From Desmodus rotundus (taxonomy: Eukaryota; Chordata; Mammalia; Chiroptera; Phyllostomidae), in the NCBI RefSeq assembly GCF_022682495.2, contig NC_071389.1, positions 107,859,951-107,923,950 of the forward strand: 64,000 nucleotides of DNA, given 5' to 3'. The translations under genes and the position numbers were made by a program. Shown here piece after piece: positions 62,398 through 64,000 of this stretch. The notes beneath the pieces are model-generated. The model saw only the letters and a program-made list of their open reading frames with translations. It had not been told where the DNA came from and searched no databases. Position 1 is the stretch's first letter; each line of letters begins with the position of its first letter.

Positions 62398-64000
62398 TTT
62401 TAAATTTTAATATATTTTATTGATTATGCTGTTACAGTTGTCCCATCCTCCCCCTTATTCCCTCTGCCCTGCACACCCCCTCCCATCTGCATCCCCTGCC
62501 CCCTTTAGTTCATGTCCATGGGCCATACTTAATGTTCTTTGGCTTCTACATTTCCTATACTATTCTTAACCTCCCCCTGTCTATTTTGTACCTACAATTT
62601 ATGCTACTTATTCCCTATACCTTTTCCACCTTTCTCCCCCTCCCCTCCCCTGATGATAACCCTCCATGTGTTCTCCATTTCTGTGATTCTGTTCCTGTTG
62701 TAGATGTTTGCTTACTTCATTTTTCTTTTAGGTTTGGTAGTTGGTAGTTGTGAGTTTGTTGTCATTTTACTATTCATATTTTTTATCTTCTTTTCCTTAG
62801 ATAAGTCCCATTAACATTTCATATAATAAGAGCTTGGTGATGATAAACTCCTTTAACTTGACCTTATCTGGGAAGCATTTTATCTGCCCTTCCATTCTAA
62901 ATGATAGCTTTGCTGCATAGAGTAATCTTGGATGTAGGTCCTTGCCTTTCATGACTTGGAATACTTCTTGCCAGCCCCTTCTTGCCTGTAAGGTCTCCTT
63001 TGAGAAATCAGCTGACAGTCTTATGGGAACCCCTTTGTAGGTAACTGTGTCCTTTTCTCTTGCTGCTTCTAAGATTCTCTCCTTCTGTTTCATCTTGGGT
63101 AATGTAATGATGATGTGCCTTCATGTGTTCCTCCTTGGGTCCAGCTTCTTTGGGACTCTTTGAGCTTCCTGGACGTCATGGAAGTCTATTTCCTTTGCTA
63201 GATTAGGGAAGTTCTCCTTCATTATTTGTTCAAATAAGTTTTTAATTTTTTGTTCTTCCTCTTCTCCTTCTGTTACCCCTATAATTCGGATGTTGGAATG
63301 TTTCAAGATGTTCTGGAGGTTCCTAAGCCTCTTCTCATTTTTTTGAATTCTTGTTTCTTCTTTCCACCCTGGTTGAATGTTTCTTTCTTCCTTCTGGTTC
63401 AAACCATTGATTTGAGCCCCAATTTCCTTCCCATCACTGTTGGTTCCTTGTACATTTTCCTTTATTTCACTTCTCATAGCTTTCATTTTTTCCTCTAATT
63501 TGCGACCATATTCAACCAATTCTGTGAGCATCCTGATTATTAGTGTTTTGAACTGTGCATCCAAAAGGCTGGCAATCTCTTTATCACTTAGTTATATTTT
63601 TTCTGGAGCTTTGATCTGTTCTTTCACTTAGGCCATTAGTTTTTGTCTCAGCATGCTTGTTATGTAGTAAAGGGCAGAGCCTTAGCTATTTGCCAGGGTG
63701 GGGCAACCCAGGTTGCTGTGGTGTGGTGCTGTATGTGGGGGAAGGGTCTGAGAGGATACAATTAGGCTTGTTCAGCTCTCTGCTGGCTTTCAGTCACTTC
63801 CCCCACTACCCAGAAGCAAATTAGGCCCTTCTGGTGCTCATTCCTGAGGGGGTGGTTTTGTGTATGTTCTAGGACTCTGTGGGTCTCTCCAATGAACTCT
63901 CCTGTGAGGCTGGGAGTTTCTCCCACCACCTCAACCCTCACAGGTTTTTTTAGTCAGAGGTTTTGAGGCTTTATTTCCCCACACTGGAACCCTGCATTGC
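62398..64000 (-). mobile_element. ORF1-only (half-L1-like) retrotransposon, copy C, cut by the window end
   Basis: The 3' end with its A-rich tail is near 62398-62430 and the 5' end lies outside the window. ORF1 is the best preserved of the three. One frame, 63564-63121, includes the coiled coil (...EEKMKAMRSEIKENVQ...) and the RRM start (IRIIGVTEGEEEE). It ends at a TGA near 63112 that replaces a sense codon in copy A, and the same frame reopens to 62797 (MLMGLI). The 3'UTR matches copies A and B. No ORF2. Confidence 0.85.

Noticed and set aside
63121..63564. 147-residue ORF1-like frame as a host gene
   Set aside because: It is the ORF1 of a retrotransposon copy, interrupted by a stop that copy A does not have, and sits inside a complete element structure.

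Overview
This is a window of mammalian nuclear DNA, almost certainly from a bat. The reason is the roughly two dozen tRNA-derived SINEs of the Ves type, on both strands. Their heads read 'GCCCTGGCTGGTGTGGCTCAG', they carry a B-box such as 'GGTTCGATTCCCAGTCAGGG', and their tails are A-rich. The window also holds older placental repeats (MIR, L1M, MaLR/MLT1 LTRs, MER5A-like hAT elements). Nothing prokaryotic is present.

Only one protein-coding gene can be supported: PDX1 (pancreatic and duodenal homeobox 1, IPF1), on the minus strand. It has two coding exons, 31214-30809 (406 nt) and 27255-26810 (446 nt), split by a 3553-bp intron with GT/AG ends. The joined frame is 283 codons plus TGA, the length I recall for human PDX1. 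The FPWMK hexapeptide and the homeodomain are intact. A promoter with a CACGTG E-box and an inverted CCAAT box lies just upstream (31.3-31.43 kb). Two blocks rich in homeobox and forkhead motifs lie 2.0-2.7 kb upstream of the ATG, where the PDX1 Area I-III enhancers are known to sit. A poly(A) signal at 25756-25751 gives a 3'UTR of about 1.05 kb. The other ParaHox genes, CDX2 and GSX1, are not visible; by human synteny CDX2 should lie beyond base 1 and GSX1 beyond base 64000.

Layout: 1-1.0 kb is GC- and CpG-rich with no identified gene. 1-15 kb is intergenic DNA crowded with Ves SINEs, an ORF1-only LINE (5.17-7.19 kb), a solo LTR and old L1 pieces. 15.1-37.07 kb is free of Ves SINEs and of the ORF1-only LINEs, and holds PDX1, its control region and an unexplained CpG-rich block at 23.0-24.45 kb. 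37-64 kb is intergenic again: L1 remnants, Ves SINEs, MaLR LTRs, a deep transposon nest at 50.4-56.4 kb, and another ORF1-only LINE cut by the window end.

I found no new gene system. The observations most worth follow-up are the 22-kb SINE desert around PDX1, the repeated ORF1-only (half-L1-like) retrotransposons with a shared 3' end, the layered nest at 50.4-56.4 kb, a 34-bp exact repeat that copies an L1/insertion junction 2.4 kb away next to a 60-bp tandem duplication, and the CpG-rich block downstream of PDX1.
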